Shown piece after piece: positions 10,792-22,963 of a stretch of 64,000 nucleotides of DNA. The position numbers were made by a program, and so were the translations under genes. A model generated the notes under the pieces. The model did no database searches and was not told the DNA's origin. It was given only the letters and a program-made list of their open reading frames with translations. Source of the DNA: Zanthoxylum bungeanum (taxonomy: Eukaryota > Streptophyta > Magnoliopsida > Sapindales > Rutaceae); assembly GCA_019454045.1 (NCBI GenBank), contig SKCR01001882.1, forward strand, positions 1-64,000. The letters run 5' to 3'. Within the stretch, counting starts at the first letter, position 1. Each line of letters opens with the position of its first letter.

Positions 10792-11587
10792 TGTCACACG
10801 GTTAAATTTTAACCCCAAGTTTCCTTAACCAAGTGCGGCATTAAGTTCGCCCAACTTAGTTAGCCTTTTCTCGTAAGCACCCACACAAGCCACAAGCAGT
10901 CACTCGTAATGTTCAGACACCCTCACAGTAAGCACACAATCAACCAACACATCAAGTAAATACAAGACACAAGCTTTACAGGACAATGCCCAACCTTTTT
11001 ATTACTCACCAAAGCAATTACAATGATTCGTGCTAAATATACAAAGGCTCAATGAACATTCACTCTTGTACTCTCATGTATTATGCTCTCTCCCTCTGTG
11101 CATGTTTTTCACAATACAATATATACTAGCGGTAGTTACACCCCAACTGCCCTAGGTGTGCTGGCCCAATAGGCACCAGCCAAATACACACACAGCAGTT
11201 ACATCCCAACTGCTCTAGGAAGTTCACACACATACACACAAGCATCACACGAATTTCCCCATAAGTTTCCCAACTCACCAGTTACTAGTAGTTTCCCTCG
11301 CAACTGCCTCATGTGTTCAGCATGTGAAGCCAACTCCCTTGCATGTGCACGCCAACTGCCTCCCGCAACTGCCCTGCGTGTCTGTTGCATGTGCACGTAA
11401 CTGCCTTGTCCAAGATAACATAACTCCCTACGAACAGCACCAACCGCCCAATGTCTCAGCAACACTCCATTAGGACAGCACCAACTGCCCACTGTGTTAG
11501 CAAACTCCCTCAAGACAGCACCAACTGCCCACACACACAGCCCACCCAAGCCATGTGCTTCTTGCGAGTGCTTAGCTGCCACCAAGC
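10792..11587 (-). repeat. Gyp1 5' LTR, larger part
   Basis: Aligns with 7167-7990 of the 3' LTR with scattered substitutions and small gaps. It is interrupted at 11587 by the solo LTR and resumes at 13607-13651. The ORF 11199-11585 is an LTR artefact. Confidence 0.9.
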
Positions 11588-13601
11588 TGTTGGACAGTTA
11601 TGATCCATAGCGTCACTATTTGTACAGATCATGGCGTTGTTGTACAAATTAACTATATGACAAAGGAAATTGCTCTCTTATCATTTGTGATTAGATCACC
11701 AAGATGTATAATTGATAGGAGGTCCATATGATTAGTTCCTAGATTGAAATGATATGAGACAGTCTCAATCTATAATGGTTTAATCATTAAATATCCCTAG
11801 TCGTAGTATTATCGAGATTGGACATCGATAATGCGGAATAGACTAGTATTACACTTGTGTGCGTTGTGGGAGTATAACGACATAGTTCTCATATATTTGG
11901 CTATAGGATACTCATGCAAGTGTAGTAGGAGGTTGTGTTTTTACCGATGGTACGAAAAACAGCTTCGCTCTGGATAGACCCCTCGGAATTCCATTGGTAG
12001 TATTACTATGTGTCTATGGAAGTCTGAATCAGGGTAGGTGTATTTGGTCTTAACCTGAGACTTGCACCACTAATACTTGCGACAATCAATGTACTTTGGT
12101 TTTGGTCGTCCAGGGCTTTAACAGGTTCTGTGTACGCCTCTTCTGGGTATATTGAGAATCGTAGTGTATTAGGTGTGATGTCGAGATGGAAGTATCACTC
12201 CAGTAATAGTGGAGATGATGCTCACGTAGGATACATAACACGTTCTCTTATATGCTGCAGCTATCGGGATATAATGACTAGGTCATGTTTATCCGATTAT
12301 AGAGACTAGTTATCAGAGATCCGATATGTGCTCCGTATGGGGCAGACACAATTCCAGCCTCAGGCCTAGCATGTGACATCCGATACTGGATCGAGATACG
12401 CAATACTACGTATACTACGCCTGATATAGATCACATATTCATGTAAGGATATTTCTGGAGAATTGGGAAGGCATGGCGCTTTTCTAGAAGCCAACATTGT
12501 CTTGTAAATCGGTACAAACGTAGTACTAGGTACTTACGTATTCGGATAGTCCGACGACCGTATTTACTACCAATATATCCGGGGATCTCATGGGTCGCTT
12601 CCCGAAGATTCACCGATGACGTATGACTCGCACTTTAATTAATCTGGGATTAATTAGATGAGAGAGAAAATTAATCTGGGATTAATTGCGGAGATATTTT
12701 ATCTGGTATAAAATATCATTTAAAGAGAGAGAACGATTAATTTGGAATTAATCGATAAAAATAATATATTCGATATATTATACGAAATTGGATTTCGATG
12801 CGGAATTGAAATTAGATTTTAATTCGGGCGAACGAGTTAATTTAGAATTAATTCGTTAGCGACGTGAATAGTGATTTTACTAGGCATAATTATTTAATTA
12901 CGTCGCAACGGAAAATTCGTTAATTTGGAATTAGCGAACCCGAGCCCAGGAGTGTTTGCGAGCGCATTCACATTTCGAATTCGAGTGCGGCACGCAAGTC
13001 ACATCAAGCGTCAAATCGCTAGTCACATCAAGTGTCAAATCATTTGTCACTTTGAGTGATGTGATGTGACAAGTAGTCACTTGATTGAGTGATGTGAATT
13101 GTTGATGGAAGTGGTTGGCATAATTGCCATTTGACTTTTTGGTTGCAATTTTGTGTATTTGATTTTTAGAATTTCATTTACCAGTTTTTGTAACAACCTA
13201 ACACAATATTCTCTTCTTCTCTTCATCTATCTCTCACGGCCTAGGGCCATCTTCTTCCTAAAATTTCTGGTTTCACCGAATTTGAAGGAGAAGCTAAGGA
13301 ATTTTTGTGGCAAAAATTCCTAAGTGCTAGCACATCATTTGAGTCTTGCGAAGGTGATAGGGAACCACACTTGTGAGCTTGGAATACACTTCAAAAGCTT
13401 GGAGCTTGGAGAAGGACCATTGCCGAAAATTTGGAGCACCAAATTCAGCTCAGTGCCGAGAGCACAAAGGAGGGCAGAAAAAGTTTTATTCTTCGACGCA
13501 TCGCTCAACCGATCGATGTAAGTATTCCGCAACTTCTTCGTGTATTCGAACTTATGTTTCATCACTTTTATTCGATCCTCGGACCTTAGAGAAACCCAAC
13601 A
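11588..13601 (+). repeat. Angela-type Copia solo LTR, 2014 bp, inside the Gyp1 LTR
   Basis: Starts TGTTGGACAG and ends GAAACCCAACA, with the 5-bp duplication CAAGC at 11583-11587 and 13602-13606. The sequence is related throughout to the LTRs of Cop2, Cop3, Cop4 and Cop5, and the orientation is that of Cop2. The part at 12636-12938 is a ladder of hairpins, described separately. With no internal region, it is the product of recombination between two LTRs. No coding function is seen; ORFs at 12431-12613 and 13324-13738 are incidental. Confidence 0.92.
12636..12938 (+). other. Ladder of nine hairpins, mostly with 3-nt loops, in the solo LTR
   Basis: Consecutive inverted repeats at 12636-12656 (stem 9), 12669-12687 (8), 12693-12717 (10), 12734-12754 (9), 12761-12781 (9), 12783-12797 (6), 12803-12825 (10, one G-T), 12831-12857 (12, one G-T) and 12916-12938 (10, one G-T). 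Loops are TGG, TAG or TCG, except the third, which has a 5-nt loop here and TGG in Cop2. A 7-bp outer stem (GCGACGT at 12859-12865 with ACGTCGC at 12900-12906) spans the gap before the last. The same block is present in the other Angela-type LTRs of the window. Confidence 0.85.
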
Positions 13602-13651
13602 CAAGCCACTTGTTCCCCCTTTCTTCGAGCAACCAGTCTAAGGAGCTGACA
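13602..13651 (-). repeat. Gyp1 5' LTR, remaining part
   Basis: Continues the LTR after the solo-LTR insertion (13602-13606 is the second copy of CAAGC) and ends ...GAGCTGACA at 13651, as the 3' LTR does at 8033. Confidence 0.88.
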
Positions 13652-14963
13652 CATATCCTTTTGAATCATTTTTTTTGGGCATTTCCACATAAATTTATTT
13701 CCCGAAGAAGCCTTGTTATATTGGAGGTGGTACTATGAAGCTTCACTTTTGGGGGAGATTAATCAAAAGCAGAGGTAGCGCCAATGTTGATTTATAATTA
13801 AATTAACGATACTGTGTTAGCATTTTTAAGACCTGAAAAGCAAGTTAGATTATGTTTTATAGATCAAGCTACATCAAAAGTCAAATATAATCTTTTCCTA
13901 ACATCGTTGTAGTCGTTACAACTATGAATTGACATTTTCTACTCAATAAAACTAAAACAGATAATCTCAATTTATAGATAATGTCATTGTGTTTTTCTTA
14001 ACAATCCAATAAAATAAAACTTTGCGGGGGAATATTTTCTCTTTCAATATATATTTCAATTGAAGGGTTAATTCAAAGAATATTTTAATTCCCAAATTCA
14101 TTCCACCATCCCATCTAATAAATCATTAAGAATCATATCTATAGAACGAGATATCGATATGAATACTGTCGAGGTTAGCTCTGACCGCAGTACCATATCA
14201 GAATTGAACCGAGTAAGACCAAATCAGTCAATGGGTTGGTGGGTCCTAACTGAATCGGAACCGTCGAATGATCGTATTCGCACTATTTTTTGTTAGTACG
14301 TGTGTAAGGTTTCAAACCTCCTGAGACAAAGTCCTAGAGAGGGGTGTTTGATTCCAAAAAAAAAATTCCTCTAATGGGCGCAAGCACACAGATTACATCC
14401 CTAAAGATTACAAAACTAAGAAATACATTAAATTTAAACTACTTGCTCATTTTGAGTCTTTTTTGTCTCCTCTTTCTTTTCCTATGCCAAGGCCCTATAT
14501 AGTATAAAGTCCTACTAATCGTTCAAGCGGTTTCTCTTTCTTCGACCTATTAAACCCACATTTCTCCTACTCATGTGTAACTGTTAGATCATGCGTGCAA
14601 CTGATGGGTCGTGCGTGCAACTATTGAGTCGTCCATGCTACGGTTGGGTCATGCATGCAACTGTTGGGTCGTGTGCTCTAGCAACCGCTAGATCGTGGGG
14701 ATTACAGTCAGACTGCGTAGTAACCGTTAGGTCGTGGGCCTAATCGTAACTGTAAGACACCTTTGCATATTCATTCTTCTTTCATCGGTATTCACTTGTT
14801 GTGAGGTTATTTCTTCTTCCTTCACGATTTTTACACATTGGTCGAATCATCCTGGGTTGCATCGTCCTGGGTTAATTCCTTCTTCATTCTTCGTCCTAAA
14901 TGACGCTATGCCTCTCCGTCCTTTAGTAATTATTTTCCTGTTAACAAATCGATTTGGTTCTGG
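13652..14963. other. Unassigned DNA between Gyp1 and Cop1
   Basis: AT-rich with no recognisable coding sequence. Together with 1636-7166 it is the only part of the window not explained by LTR elements. It ends in the 5-bp word TCTGG (14959-14963), which should be the left target duplication of Cop1; the right copy lies outside the window. Confidence 0.5.
14577..14680. repeat. 20-bp tandem repeat, five units plus decayed ones
   Basis: Units of the form GCAACTGTTGGGTCGTGCGT start at 14577, 14597, 14617, 14637 and 14657 with 1-5 changes each. Related words continue to about 14745 with expanded spacing. Confidence 0.8.
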
Positions 14964-16924
14964 TGTAGGAAATGACTTTCCTTAGCGCGGCGGAAGTTGC
15001 TTGTGGTGGCATCGGGTCCGATATGGATCTTCAAAATTTTCTTTGCCATCTCCCTTTGTTGTAGTAGCTAAGATCAATCCTTTAGTGTCCAACACTTGGA
15101 TCAACCACTCGATCTTCCGAACTATGACTCGAAACCAACAAACCAAAGTGTGGGCTTCACTCACAAAGATTAAACCTCTAAACTATTTAAAGATTTAAGA
15201 TGTCACAATGGTGTTTGGCTTTAGGAATTTCACAACACTTGTGAATGCTAGAACTCTCTCTATTTTCTCACAATAATTGTGTGAATTGATGCAAAGTGTT
15301 AACCTTAGGAAGTGAGAGAAATGGTAGAGATTATATTCTCTTACACAAGCCAACTAACCTTGTCATTAAGCATCTAATGCTTTCTTGCAATGGCCAACAC
15401 AAAAATGTGAATGCCATACCAAAGCATAAGAAATGTTAAGTTAAAGACAATGGCTTTGTCAGTAAGCATTCAATGCTTTCTTTCAATGGCAAACACATAA
15501 ATGTCGAGGCCATACCAAAGCATAAAATGCATTAGCTAATGACAACTATTAGGTGTATCCAAGCCACCTAATAGACATAATTGCTTGGATGACATGATAA
15601 GCCATATGGCTTTGTCTCTAATGGTAAATAAAAATCAATATATTAATAATGATTTATTTACCTTCAATTATGTTGTAGTAATTATTTCATAATTATTACT
15701 AACTTGACTATCTCATAATCAATACTTGATTATCTCATAATCAAAGAATTCTAGAAAATATTAAGTTAAACTAATTTAACATAGTTTTCATTTGTGACAA
15801 TAAATATTATTAATCTTATTAATAATATATAAATAAATATAATGCGAGCATATAATTAGACAATCTATTTATATTAGGTTTGCTACAGTTAATCGAGCTA
15901 GCACGGGGACCAAATGGACCTACGGTTCCGAGTTCCAATAATTCTGAAATATTAATTAAACTCTTTAATCAAATATTACGAATTATTAACTCTGCGTTAT
16001 TCCACTAAAAACTCGAAGTTGAACTCCTGTTACCGTAGATGGATTAAGTAAATCGAATATTTTCAGTGTCTATCGATATAGTCATTACATTTGGATATAG
16101 CCCTTCACGAATATCTCATAAATAGAGCCGGGTCATAAGTCCGTTAAACCCCTCTAAATATTTTGTCTCTTAAGCACCATTGATTCTATAATGAACAATT
16201 AATTCATAACAATTATGAATATAAAATACTTTCTATTCGTAATAGAAAAGTTGAGCGCTCAAATTGTTCAAGTCCCGAATCAACTCTTAAAAGAGATATT
16301 CATCTGCTTCTCGTAAGAAGGAGTGAATTCCATATCTATGTAAAATGTTCCCAGCTACATACCAAACCATATCCCCAAAATACGTAGTTATTGGCCGGGA
16401 ATGCAACACCAACCTCACCATAGTAAATCAAAGGACATAGCCTGTCATGTAGGAGTTCGTAATACACTCAGGATTAAGATCGAATCCATATATGACCATC
16501 TATTAGATAAAATGAATTTCTTTGGTTAACGGATATTAAAAGAAATTCGTATTTATCTGAGTCCAGTCCTATATGATCTTATCATACAAGGTGCCTTCAT
16601 TCCCATGTCACTACATGAACGATCCCGGATCAAGGTCGTCATACAAGTATAGAATGGACCGCAACTATAGATATATCACAAACAAAGTACCCTATTTGTT
16701 TGCTCTCTATGGACTATTTAGATTACTAACTTTAGACTTAAATCCTCTTGTGCATCAAACATACACTAAGTCTAAAGGTACAAGTGTAATCAAGGTAAAC
16801 AAGACAATTGGACAATATGCGATATAAATCAAACAACTTTGATAAAATGAATAATGTATTTATTATTATTACAAAAATCAATTATGTTTACAATACATGA
16901 AGCTCTAGGACATAAATCTCAACA
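14964..16924 (-). repeat. Cop1 3' LTR, 1961 bp
   Basis: Starts TGTAGGAAATG and ends ...ATCTCAACA, directly followed by the polypurine tract of the minus-strand element. AT-rich hairpins with 3-nt loops occur at 15726-15744, 15804-15828 and 15948-15977. The partner LTR is outside the window, so the left end is set by TG...CA logic alone. Confidence 0.75.
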
Positions 16925-16938
16925 ATCTCCCACTTGGA
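16925..16938 (-). other. Cop1 polypurine tract
   Basis: The minus strand reads CCAAGTGGGAGAT against the LTR start TGTTGAG. The same tract, next to the LTR, occurs in Cop3 and Cop4. Confidence 0.8.
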
Positions 16939-17289
16939 CTAACGCAAATGAGACATGTCATGTAATCCTAAACCATTTAGGTGACCTTCAAATACTTTAA
17001 CCGATAAGGTCTTTGTAAACGGATCAGCCAGGTTGTCTGCAGATGGAATCTGCGTGACATCGACATCTCCTCTCTGCACTATTTCCATGATGAGGTGATA
17101 TTTCCTCTCAATATGATTACCCCTCTTGTGGCTTCTCGGTTCTTTAGAGTTCGCCATTGCACCACTATTATTACAATAAATTGTGAATGGTTTATCCATA
17201 TCTGGAACAACTTTCAGACTTCTCAAGAACTTACGGAGCCAGACTGCTTCCTTAGCTGCTTCACAAGCTGTTACATATTCAGCCTCCAT
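16939..17289 (-). pseudogene. Cop1 RNase H, catalytic Asp changed to Asn
   Basis: The minus frame encodes the Copia RNase H C-terminal half: EAEYVTACEAAKEAVWLRKF, then IYCNNSGAMANSKEPRSHKR, then HLIMEIVQRGDVDV and NLADPFTK. The family motif YCDNxxA reads YCNNSGA, so one metal-binding Asp is Asn. RNase H removes the RNA strand after minus-strand synthesis. Between this part and the upstream frame (17290-17325) the sequence is scrambled. Confidence 0.85.
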
Positions 17290-17325
17290 GGTGGAGTCAG
17301 CAATACAAAATTACTTAATGCTCCT

Positions 17326-18656
17326 TCATACTATAGCCCCACCACTTAGGGTGAACACTGATCCAGATGTTGATTTCCTAGAATCGACATCCATCTGAAA
17401 ATCAGAGTCTGTATATCCTCTCATAATCATATCCTGACTTGTATATACAAGCATATAATTTCTCGTTCTCCGAAGATACTTGAGAATATGTTTCACCGCT
17501 ACCCAATGATCTAATCCTGGGTTGGATTGAAACCTACTAACTACACCCACTACAAAACAGATGTCTGGTCTCGTGCATAACATAGCATCCATAAGACTTC
17601 CAACTGCTGAAGCATATGGTATATATCTCATCTCCTCAACTACGTGAGGTGCCTTAGGATACTGTTCCTTAGACAAATGAATTCCATGTCTGAAAGGTAA
17701 ATTACCTTTCTTGGAATTCTACATACCAAGTCGCGCAAGAATCTTGTCGACATAGGTTGCTTGAGACATTGCTAACAGTCATTTCTTACGATCCCGAATG
17801 ATCTGGATCCCAAGTACATAACTTGCCTCTCCCAAATCTTTCATTTAGAATTGGTTAGCGAGCCAGATTTTCACGTCCGATAATATCTTTACATCATTCC
17901 CAATGAGTAAAATATCATCAATGTATAACACAAGGAAAACCACATTCCCATCAATGATGCGCTTGTAGACATAAGGCTCATCGATGTTCTGCTCAAAGTT
18001 ATAAGACTTGATCGTAGTATCAAACCTTATGTTCCAAGATCTAGATGCTTGCTTAAGTCCATAAATGGACCTTTGCAACTTGCAAACCTTTTGTTCTTGA
18101 CCTTGGGTAATGAACCCCACTGGTTGTACCATATAGATACTCTCATCAAGATTACCATTCAAGAATGCAGTCTTGACATCCATTTGCCAAATCTCATAGT
18201 CATAATATGCGGCAATGGAAAGAAGAATCCTAATGGATTTAAGCATGGCTACTGGCGAGAAAGTTTCTTCATAGTCAAATCTCTTTTTTTTGGGTATAAC
18301 CATTTGCCACTAGCCTAGCCTTGAAAGTCTGTACTTTCCCATCTATTCCTCTTTTTCTCTTGTATATCCACTTGCAACCTATGGGTTTTACTCCATTAGG
18401 TTGGTCTACAAGTTCCCAGACTGAGTTAGAGTACATAGACTCCATCTCGAGGTTCATGGCTTTGAGCCATTCCTCTTTATCAGTATCTTCCATTGCACTA
18501 TGATAGGTCAATGGATCATCTATACCATCACAAGATGCAACAACTTGCACCTCACCATTTCCTAGATAGCGTTCAGGTTGTCTTACAACCCTCTCACTAC
18601 GTCTAGGTGGTACGGTATCCTGATAAACTTGCATTTGACTTTCAAATGTAAAAGAT
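17326..18656 (-). pseudogene. Cop1 reverse transcriptase, broken
   Basis: From 18656 down: a hinge with VPPRRSERVVRQPERY, the N-terminal fingers (WELVDQPNGVKPIGCKWIYK), a frame change near 18290, the palm (IWQMDVKTAFLNGNLDESIY, YGLKQASRSWNIRFD) and the catalytic VLYIDDILLIGND, then the thumb and connection (YIPYASAVGSLMDAMLCTRP, HWVAVKHILKYLRRTRNYM). The YIDD box is intact. In-frame stops near 17843, 17790 and 17725 inactivate it. Just upstream, the reading frame continues at 32905 once Cop2 is removed. Confidence 0.9.
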
Positions 18657-18661
18657 GTTAT
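18657..18661. other. Target duplication GTTAT, left copy (Cop2)
   Basis: Pairs with GTTAT at 32900-32904 on the far side of Cop2. Confidence 0.9.
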
Positions 18662-20601
18662 TGTTAATTATGACCTATAGCATCACTATTTATACAGAAC
18701 ATGGTGTTGTTGTATAAATTAACTATGTGACAAAGGAAATTACTCTTTTATCATTTGTAATTGGATTACCAAGATACATAAATGATAAAAGTCCATATGA
18801 TTAGTTCCGAATTAATAAGATATGAGACAGTATTAATCCACTAAGGTTTAATCATTAAAATATCCCTAGTCGTAGTATTATCGAGATTGGACATCGATAA
18901 TGCGAAATAGACTAGTATTGCATTTGTGCTCGTTGTGGGAGCATAACGGCATAGTTCTCATATATTTAAGTATTGGATACTTATGCAAGTGTGATAGGAG
19001 GTTGTGTTTATCGATGGTACGAAAACAGCTTCACTCTGGATAGACCCCTCGGAATTCCATTGGTAGAATGACTATGTGTATATGGAAGTCTGAATCAGGG
19101 TAGGTGTATTTGGTCTTAACCTGAGACTTGCATCGCTAATACTTGCGACAATCAATATACTTTGGTTTTGGTCATCTAGGGCTTTAACAGGTTCTGTGTA
19201 CACCTCTTCTGGGTATATTGAGAATCGTAGTGTATTGGGTGTGATGTCGAGATGGAAGTATCACTCCAGTCATATGGAGATGATGGTCACATAGGATAAG
19301 GAATTGGTACTCTTGTATGCTGCAGTTATCGGGATAATATGACTAGGTTATGTTTATCCGATTATAGAAACTAGTTACCAGAGATCTGATATGTGCTTCG
19401 TACGGGGCATATACAATTCCAGCCCCAGGCCTAGCACGTGACATCCGATACTGGATCGCAATACGCAATACTATGTATGCTACGCCTGATACAGATTACA
19501 TATTCCTTTAAGAATATTTCTGGAGAATTGGGTAGGCACGGTGCTTTGCTAGAAGCCAACCATGTCTTGTAAATCGGTAAAAACGTAGTACTAGGTACGT
19601 ACGTGTTCGGATAGTCTGACGACCGGATTTACTGCCAATATATCCAGGGATCTCATGGGTCGCTTCCCAAAGATTCACCGATGACGTATGACTCGCACAT
19701 AATTAATCTGGGATTAATTATAAGAGAGAGAAAATTAATCTAGGATTAATTACATAGAATTTTATCTGGGATAAAATTCTATTAAAAGAGAGAGAACAAA
19801 TAATTTAGAATTAATCAATAAAATAATATATTCGATATATTATACGAAATTAGATTTCGACGCGGAATTAAAATTGGATTTTAATTCGGGCTAACGAATT
19901 GATTTAGAATTAATTCGCTAGCGATGTGAATAATAATTTTACTAGGCATAATTATTTGATTTAATTCCGTCGCAACGGAAAAATCATTAATTCGGAATTA
20001 GCAAACCTGAGCCCGGGATATGTTGCCGGCCCACTCGGATTTTGAATCAAGTGGGGCCCACAAGTCACATCACGCGTCACATCATTAGTCACTCAAATGA
20101 TGGAAGTCTTGTAACTTTTGATTGATGGGAGTTGTTGGAGGCTTTAATGCCTTGTACCAACCTTTTGGAAATTTTGGTAAATGGTATTTGTTTTTGGAAA
20201 TCAAATAACACAACATAATTTTCATTCTCTCTTTCTTCTCCTCCATGGCCTAATGGCCTTCTTCATTTTTCTCATAAAATGCCGTGAGCCTTGGGCTCAT
20301 TTTCTTCTTGATTTTGTTTCAAAATCAAAGATGCTAGCACATCCAAGGAGTCATACAAAGGTGATAGGGAAATACATCTATGAGCTTGGAATCAAAGATC
20401 AAAGCTTGGAGCATTGATTCAACATTCAAAGAGGAGCTTGGAGCACAACAAAGGGGCTTGGCCGAATCATCCATGAAGGAAAATTTTTGTGTTCAACGCA
20501 TCGCAAAGCCGATCAAAGTGAGTATTTCCGCTACTTTACTTTGTTGTATTCGCACATTTCATTTCTTAATTTGATATTGGTTAGACCTAGAAAACCCAAC
20601 A
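18662..20601 (+). repeat. Cop2 5' LTR, 1940 bp
   Basis: Starts TGTTAATTATGACC and ends ...CTAGAAAACCCAACA. Related along its length to the solo LTR 11588-13601. It carries the hairpin ladder at about 19690-19930, including a perfect 10-bp stem with TGG loop near 19867-19889. No coding content; the ORFs at 20181-20574 are incidental. Confidence 0.92.
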
Positions 20602-20602
20602 A

Positions 20603-20614
20603 TGGTATCAGAGC
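20603..20614 (+). other. Cop2 primer-binding site
   Basis: TGGTATCAGAGC, one base after the LTR; matches the initiator-methionine tRNA end. Confidence 0.93.
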
Positions 20615-21015
20615 GGTTATTAAACATGAAATTGAATTTTGGTAAAATTTGGGTAAATTTGATTTGAGCATGATTTGATAAAATTGATTGATTGAGTATG
20701 CTTGAATGATGATAACTTGGAGTTATACATGATCAATTTAACGAAAATTGAATTTGATTAATTTTCCCCATTTTCTTTGGCTTGGCCGAGAGTTATAGAT
20801 GCCCTAATGTCATGGTATCTTTTGTTCTTTTGATCATTGGATGAGTTGAAAGACATGAGATAAATTGATTTAGGATTTAATTGGATTAAAATCGAAATCG
20901 GATTTATAAAACCCTAAAATGCCGTGAGCAATATAGCATGAAATGAGATGATTTTTTGATTCAATAATGTTGGACATGTGTTGATGATGATTAGCATGAT
21001 TAATTATGTAAATTG
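20615..21015 (+). other. Cop2 leader, first part
   Basis: Untranslated leader related to the Cop3 leader at 28730-29085 on the other strand (shared 'GGTAAAATTTGGGTAAAT' type words and an AGAGTTATAGATG region). It is cut at 21015 by Cop3, whose target duplication AATTG is 21011-21015. Confidence 0.85.
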
Positions 21016-22949
21016 TGATGGGTTTCTATTACAATCCCAAGATCAATTTAAGTAATGAAAAAGAATGAATACTCAAAGAAGAATGGCGGAAACATACTTA
21101 CTTTGATCGGATTTTGAAGACGATGAACACAAAAATTTGCTCTCTTGAAATCGGCCAAGGTGCTCCTTTTTGGATGAGATCTTCAAGCTCCAAGCTTTGA
21201 TTCTTTTTATTCCAAGCTCAAGGGAGAAGTTTCCCTATCACCTTTGAATGATTCTCTTCAAGTGCTAGCTTAGGAAAAAATGCTACAAATTTTCCTATAT
21301 TCTTTGGAGGCTCACGGTTTTGGTGAGTTTAGGAAGAGAGAAAGAGTTTTCTTTTGTTTGATTTTTGTTTTCCAAAAACAACAATGCAAAAAGTGTTACG
21401 AAAATTTGGTAAAAGCTTTTTCAAAAAGCAAAACCAATTTTGGAGCCAAAATGGCATTCAATGCCCTCAACAACCACCATCATGAATAGTGACTGGTTGT
21501 CAATCACCAAAAGATGACTTGACATCCATCACTAAAGTGACATGCGATGTGACGAGTGATGTGACTCGTGGCCGCACTTGATTCAAAATCGGAGTGGCCT
21601 CACAACACATTCTGGGCTCAGGTTTGTTAATTCCGAATTAACGAATTTTCCGTTGCGACGTAATTAAATCAAATTTAATTAAATAATAATGCCAACCAAA
21701 ATTACTATTCACGTCGCTAGCGAATTAATTCTAAATTAATTCGTTAGCCCGAATTAAAATCCAATTTTAATTCCGCATCGAAATCTAATTTCGTTTAATA
21801 AATCGAATATATTACTTTAACGATTAATTCCAAATTAATCATTCTCTCTCTTCAAATAGTATTTTATCCCAGATAAAATCTCTCCGTAATTAATCCCAGA
21901 TTAATTAAGTTCGAATCATTCATCATCGGTGAATCTCCGGGAAGCGACCTAAGAGATCCCTGGATATGTTGGCAGAAAATCTGGTCGTCGGACTATCGGA
22001 ACACATACGTACCTCGTACTACATTTTTACCGATTTACGAGACATGGTTGGCTTCTAGAAAAGCATCGTGCCTACCCAATTCTCCAGAAATATTCTTAAT
22101 GGAATATATAATCTATGTCAGACGTAGTATACGTAGTATTGCGTATTGCGATCCAGTATCGGATGTCACATGCAAGGCCTGGGGCTGGAATAGTATACGC
22201 CCCGTACGAAGCATATATCGGATTACAAGCAACTAGTCTATTTAATCGGATAATCATGACCATTTCATATTATCCCGATGGTTGTAACCATTTAGAGTAC
22301 CAGTTATTTATCCCTACGTGATCATCATCTCCATATGACTGAAGTGATACTTCCATCTTGACATCACACACAATATACTACGATTCTCAATAAACCCAGA
22401 AGAGGTGTACATAGAACCTGTAAAAGTCCTGGACGACCAAAACCAAAGCGTATTGATTGTCGCAAGTACTAGCAATGTAAGTCTCAAGTTAAGACCAAAT
22501 ACACCTACCCTGATGCGGATTCCCATAGACACATAGTCATACTACCAATGGGATTCCGCGAGGTCTATCTAGAGCGAAGCTGTTTTCGTACCATCGGCAA
22601 ACACAACCTCCTATCACACTTGTATAAGTATCCAATACTTAAATATATGAGAACTATGTCGTTACGCTTCCATAACACGCACAAGTGCGATACTAGTCTA
22701 TTCCGCATTATCGATGTCCAATCTCGATAATACTACGACTAGGGATATTTAATGATTAAACCATTATGGATTGATATTGTCTCATATCTTATAATCTGGA
22801 ACTAATCATAAGGACTTTTATCATTTATATATTTAAGTAATCAAATTACAAAATGATAAAATGTAATTTCCATTGCTAGATAATTAATTGTATAAAAACC
22901 ACAATGTTTTTTTACAAATAGTGACGCTATGGGTCATAATTGTCTAACA
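21016..22949 (-). repeat. Cop3 3' LTR, 1934 bp
   Basis: Plus-strand TGATGGGTTTCTATT ... GTCTAACA, partner of 29099-31033. It contains the hairpin ladder at about 21630-21915 on the complementary strand. The small ORFs in it (21280-22730) recur in the other LTR and have no domain. Confidence 0.93.
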
Positions 22950-22962
22950 ATCTCCCACTTGG
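22950..22962 (-). other. Cop3 polypurine tract
   Basis: The minus strand reads CCAAGTGGGAGAT immediately before the LTR (TGTTAGACAA). Confidence 0.88.
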
Positions 22963-22963
22963 C

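Larger units (their letters stand above)
7167..13651 (-). mobile_element. Gyp1: Ty3/Gypsy chromovirus, minus strand, defective
   Basis: LTRs lie at 7167-8033 (3' LTR) and 10792-13651 (5' LTR, split by a solo LTR). A purine tract abuts the 3' LTR, and a primer-binding site matching the initiator-methionine tRNA end abuts the 5' LTR. Flanking pentamers CCTAT (7162-7166) and CATAT (13652-13656) look like a target duplication with one later change. On the minus strand the order is gag, zinc knuckle, protease, reverse transcriptase, then directly a chromodomain. RNase H and integrase have been deleted. Several stops and a ruined protease active site show it is dead. The chromodomain and the methionine primer site place it among chromoviruses; the clade is not resolved. 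Confidence 0.9.

Noticed and set aside
20603..20640. Possible tRNA gene at TGGTATCAGAGCGG
   Set aside because: It is a retrotransposon primer-binding site next to an LTR; no cloverleaf follows.
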